From positions 1 to 16,856 of the forward strand of contig CAKUBN010000050.1 of NCBI GenBank assembly GCA_934643185.1: a stretch of DNA of 16,856 nt, read 5' to 3'. A program made the position numbers and the translations under genes. The stretch comes from an uncultured Eubacteriales bacterium. Its GTDB lineage: Bacteria; Bacillota; Clostridia; Oscillospirales; Acutalibacteraceae. Below are positions 14,291-16,856 of this stretch, piece by piece. How positions within the stretch are numbered: the stretch's first letter is position 1; each line of letters begins with the position of its first letter. The notes under the pieces are model-generated. The model was not told the DNA's origin. It saw only the letters and a program-made list of their open reading frames with translations, and did no database searches.

Positions 14291-14338
14291 GCTCCATTGA
14301 AATGTTCATGGATAAACACGACAACATTTCAATGGAGC
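14291..14338. repeat. Perfect 16-bp inverted repeat of unknown role
   Basis: GCTCCATTGAAATGTT (14291-14306) and its exact reverse complement (14323-14338) flank a 16-nt loop. It lies just beyond the ppdK terminator and ahead of the next promoter. Neither strand has a T-run directly after the stem, so it is not a simple terminator. It may be a chromosomal repeat, a non-autonomous mobile remnant or an RNA-processing hairpin. Confidence 0.65.
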
Positions 14339-14343
14339 GGAGC

Positions 14344-14391
14344 AAAAAAATAACGGTCACAGCGCGGTGAGGCGTTGTGACCGTATTTTTT
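14344..14391 (-). terminator. Bidirectional terminator after ppdK
   Basis: ACGGTCACA (14353-14361) pairs with TGTGACCGT (14376-14384). On the minus strand it is followed by TA and seven T (14350-14344), and on the plus strand by TATTTTTT. It lies about 45 nt after the ppdK stop codon. Confidence 0.85.
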
Positions 14392-14428
14392 ATGCTATGA
14401 TACGCTAAGTTTCAAGCGATGTCCGAAA

Positions 14429-16856
14429 TTACTTTCTCGGGTTCTTGATAGCAGCCTGAGCAGCAGCAAGACGAGCGATCGGTACACGGAACGGAGAGCA
14501 GGAAACATAGGTGAGGCCAACGTTGTGGCAGAACTCGACGGAAGTCGGGTCGCCGCCGTGCTCGCCGCAGATACCAAGCTTGATGTCCGGGCGGGTGGAC
14601 TTACCGAGCTCGCAAGCCATCTTAACGAGCTTGCCTACGCCAACCTGGTCGAGCTTTGCGAACGGATCGTTCTCATAGATCTTCTTATCGTAGTAAGCGC
14701 CGAGGAACTTGCCTGCGTCGTCACGGCTGAAGCCGAAGGTCATCTGCGTAAGGTCGTTCGTACCGAAGGAGAAGTACTCTGCTTCCTTCGCGATCTCGTC
14801 AGCCGTCAGAGCAGCTCTCGGGATCTCGATCATGGTGCCGACCTTGTAGGTCATGTTGGAGCCTGCCTCTGCGATGAGCTTATCAGCCGTTGCAGTGACA
14901 ACACCCTTAACATATGCGAGCTCCTTGACTTCGCCAACGAGCGGGATCATGATTTCCGGAACGATGTTCCAATCCGGGTGCTTAGCGGAGACATTCAGAG
15001 CAGCCTTGATAACTGCGGTGGTCTGCATCTCTGCGATTTCCGGATAGGTGACAGCCAGACGGCAGCCACGGTGACCCATCATCGGGTTGAACTCGTGGAG
15101 GCCAGCGATGATTGCCTTGACCTGCTCGACGGTCTTGCCGGTGGACTTAGCCAGCAGCTCGATGTCAGCTTCTTCGGTCGGAACGAACTCATGCAGCGGC
15201 GGATCGAGGAAACGGATGTTGACCGGCTCGCCTTCCATGGTCTCGTAAAGCTTCTCAAAGTCGCCCTGCTGCATCGGCTCGAGCTTAGCAAGAGCAGCCT
15301 TTCTGCCCTCAACGGTGTCAGCGCAGATCATCTCACGGATAGCTGCGATTCTGTCCGGATCGAAGAACATGTGCTCGGTACGGCAGAGGCCGATGCCTTC
15401 TGCGCCGAGGCGCTTTGCATCGATCGCGTTCTGCGGGGTATCAGCGTTTGTACGAACCTTCATCTGACGGAACTTGTCAGCGAGGCCCATGATGCGGCCG
15501 AAGTCGCCGGAATCAACGGATGCCGGAACGGTCGGGATGAGGCCGTCGTAGATGTTGCCGGTGGAGCCATCGATGGAGATGCAGTCGCCCTCGTGGTAGG
15601 TCTTACCAGCGAGCTCGAACTTCTTGTTCTCTTCGTCCATGGTGATAGCGGAGCAGCCGGAAACACAGCAGGTGCCCATGCCGCGTGCAACAACAGCAGC
15701 ATGGGAGGTCATGCCGCCGCGAACGGTGAGGATGCCCTGAGCAGCCTTCATGCCTTCGATGTCCTCCGGGGAGGTCTCAAGGCGAACGAGGACGACCTTT
15801 TCGCCCTTTTCGTTCCAAGCCTTTGCATCTTCAGCGGTGAAGACGATCTTGCCGCAAGCAGCGCCAGGAGATGCAGCCAGAGCCTTAGCGATCGGGGTAG
15901 CAGCCTTAAGAGCCTTAACGTCGAACTGCGGGTGCAGCAGAGCGTCGAGGTTTCTCGGCTCGATCATGAGAACAGCCTGCTTCTCGTCGATCATGCCTTC
16001 GTCGATGAGGTCGCAAGCGATCTTCAGAGCAGCAGCCGGCGTTCTCTTGCCGTTACGGGTCTGGAGCATGTAGAGGTGCTTGTCCTCGATGGTGAACTCC
16101 ATGTCCTGCATGTCTCTGTAGTGATTTTCAAGGGTGTTGCAGATGTTTACGAACTGCTCGTAAACTTCCGGCATGACTTCCTTGAGCTGGTCGATGTGCT
16201 GCGGGGTGCGAACACCAGCAACAACGTCTTCGCCCTGTGCGTTCATGAGGAACTCACCGGTGAGGACCTTTTCACCGGTGGACGGGTTACGGGTAAACGC
16301 AACGCCGGTACCGGAGGTCTCGCCCATGTTGCCGAATGCCATCATCTGCACGTTAACAGCGGTACCCCAGGAATACGGGATGTCGTTGTCGCGGCGATAG
16401 ACGTTTGCACGCGGGTTGTCCCAGGAACGGAAAACAGCCTTGATAGCGCCCATGAGCTGTTCCTTCGGATCGTACGGGAAGTCCTCGCCGATCTTTTCCT
16501 TATACTCAGCCTTAAACTGATTTGCGAGCTCCTTCAGGTCGTCAGCGGTGAGCTCAACGTCCTGCGTTACGCCCTTCTTAGCCTTCATCTCGTCGATAAG
16601 CTGCTCGAAGTACTTCTTGCCGACTTCCATAACGACGTCGGAATACATCTGGATGAATCTTCTGTAGCAGTCATAAGCCCAGCGCGGGTTGCCGGACTTC
16701 TTAGCCATAACTTCAACAACGTCCTCGTTGAGGCCGAGGTTGAGGATGGTATCCATCATGCCAGGCATGGATGCGCGTGCACCGGAACGGACGGAAACCA
16801 GCAGGGGGTTCTCCAGATCGCCGAACTTCTTGCCGGTGATCTTCTCCATCTTCTCA
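14429..16856 (-). CDS. ppdK: Pyruvate, phosphate dikinase, C-terminal ~808 residues (N-terminus outside window)
   Basis: Interconverts pyruvate + ATP + phosphate and phosphoenolpyruvate + AMP + diphosphate; in anaerobic clostridia it works in glycolysis or gluconeogenesis using diphosphate. The frame is open at the right edge, so roughly the first 65-70 residues of a usual protein of about 875 aa are missing because of the window, not a truncation. Numbering from the Met at 16849: the ATP-grasp nucleotide-binding domain covers the first 300 residues (SGARASMPGMMDT, GTGVAFTRNPSTGE); the swivelling phosphohistidine domain has GGMTSHAAVVARG with catalytic His383 and the regulatory-type Thr381; the C-terminal PEP/pyruvate barrel has GLCRTEHMFF, FGTNDLTQM and CGEHGGDP with Cys761. 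All signature residues are present. Codon use looks strongly biased, as expected for a highly expressed metabolic gene. It is followed by a terminator, so it is not joined to the sensor operon. Confidence 0.97.
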   Translation of the reverse strand, partial: EKMEKITGKKFGDLENPLLVSVRSGARASMPGMMDTILNLGLNEDVVEVMAKKSGNPRWAYDCYRRFIQMYSDVVMEVGKKYFEQLIDEMKAKKGVTQDVELTADDLKELANQFKAEYKEKIGEDFPYDPKEQLMGAIKAVFRSWDNPRANVYRRDNDIPYSWGTAVNVQMMAFGNMGETSGTGVAFTRNPSTGEKVLTGEFLMNAQGEDVVAGVRTPQHIDQLKEVMPEVYEQFVNICNTLENHYRDMQDMEFTIEDKHLYMLQTRNGKRTPAAALKIACDLIDEGMIDEKQAVLMIEPRNLDALLHPQFDVKALKAATPIAKALAASPGAACGKIVFTAEDAKAWNEKGEKVVLVRLETSPEDIEGMKAAQGILTVRGGMTSHAAVVARGMGTCCVSGCSAITMDEENKKFELAGKTYHEGDCISIDGSTGNIYDGLIPTVPASVDSGDFGRIMGLADKFRQMKVRTNADTPQNAIDAKRLGAEGIGLCRTEHMFFDPDRIAAIREMICADTVEGRKAALAKLEPMQQGDFEKLYETMEGEPVNIRFLDPPLHEFVPTEEADIELLAKSTGKTVEQVKAIIAGLHEFNPMMGHRGCRLAVTYPEIAEMQTTAVIKAALNVSAKHPDWNIVPEIMIPLVGEVKELAYVKGVVTATADKLIAEAGSNMTYKVGTMIEIPRAALTADEIAKEAEYFSFGTNDLTQMTFGFSRDDAGKFLGAYYDKKIYENDPFAKLDQVGVGKLVKMACELGKSTRPDIKLGICGEHGGDPTSVEFCHNVGLTYVSCSPFRVPIARLAAAQAAIKNPRK

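Noticed and set aside
14429..16856. ppdK as a truncated gene
   Set aside because: The frame continues to the window edge without a stop, and the missing N-terminal residues correspond to sequence outside the window.
1..16856. CRISPR array, tRNA, rRNA or insertion sequence
   Set aside because: No regularly spaced direct repeats, cloverleaf with CCA end, rRNA-like stretches or transposase-like protein were seen on either strand.

Overview
The window looks like chromosomal DNA of a Gram-positive anaerobe in the Clostridia (Bacillota), probably an Oscillospiraceae/Ruminococcaceae gut bacterium. The evidence is moderately high-GC coding DNA, AT-rich promoters of TTGnnA-17-TATAAT type, AGGAGG ribosome binding sites, lipobox solute-binding proteins, several large hybrid sensor kinases and a clostridial-type pyruvate phosphate dikinase (PPDK). 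The lineage is an inference from style; no marker gene settles it. Every convincing gene lies on the minus strand, so transcription runs right to left. No tRNA, rRNA, CRISPR array or transposase was seen.

Layout from right to left: (1) 14429-16856, ppdK, cut by the window edge, with a bidirectional terminator and a separate perfect 16-bp inverted repeat behind it. (2) 13673-14212, a small acidic protein of uncertain family with its own promoter and a hairpin behind it. (3) 4118-13266, a four-gene operon: two paralogous lipoproteins (extracellular solute-binding fold plus a C-terminal domain resembling that of 5'-nucleotidases), then two hybrid sensor histidine kinases. It has a clear promoter, a leader of about 150 nt that contains a 13-bp terminator-like hairpin, junctions of +10 nt, +8 nt and a 4-nt ATGA overlap, and a strong terminator after the last gene. 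(4) 3536-4075, an ORF-poor stretch with a near-consensus minus-strand promoter, a series of hairpins and a terminator-like end: a candidate structured RNA or long leader. (5) 2460-3458, an alpha/beta-hydrolase (esterase-like) gene with its own promoter, 5' hairpin and terminator. (6) 282-2222, a third, monocistronic hybrid sensor kinase. (7) 1-230, repeat-rich non-coding DNA.

The most interesting unit is the four-gene operon. It has two solute-binding lipoproteins but no permease and no ATPase, and it is translationally joined to two membrane kinases with extracytoplasmic sensor regions (one dCache-like, one with two fused amino-acid-type binding domains). The simplest reading is a sensing module in which the lipoproteins capture ligand outside the cell and report to the kinases, in the manner of LuxP-LuxQ or XylFII-LytS. 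The nucleotidase-like domain hints at a nucleotide-, nucleoside- or sugar-phosphate-like ligand, which is inference only. All three kinases have C-terminal receivers, but the window has no HPt protein and no DNA-binding response regulator, so the output must be encoded elsewhere.
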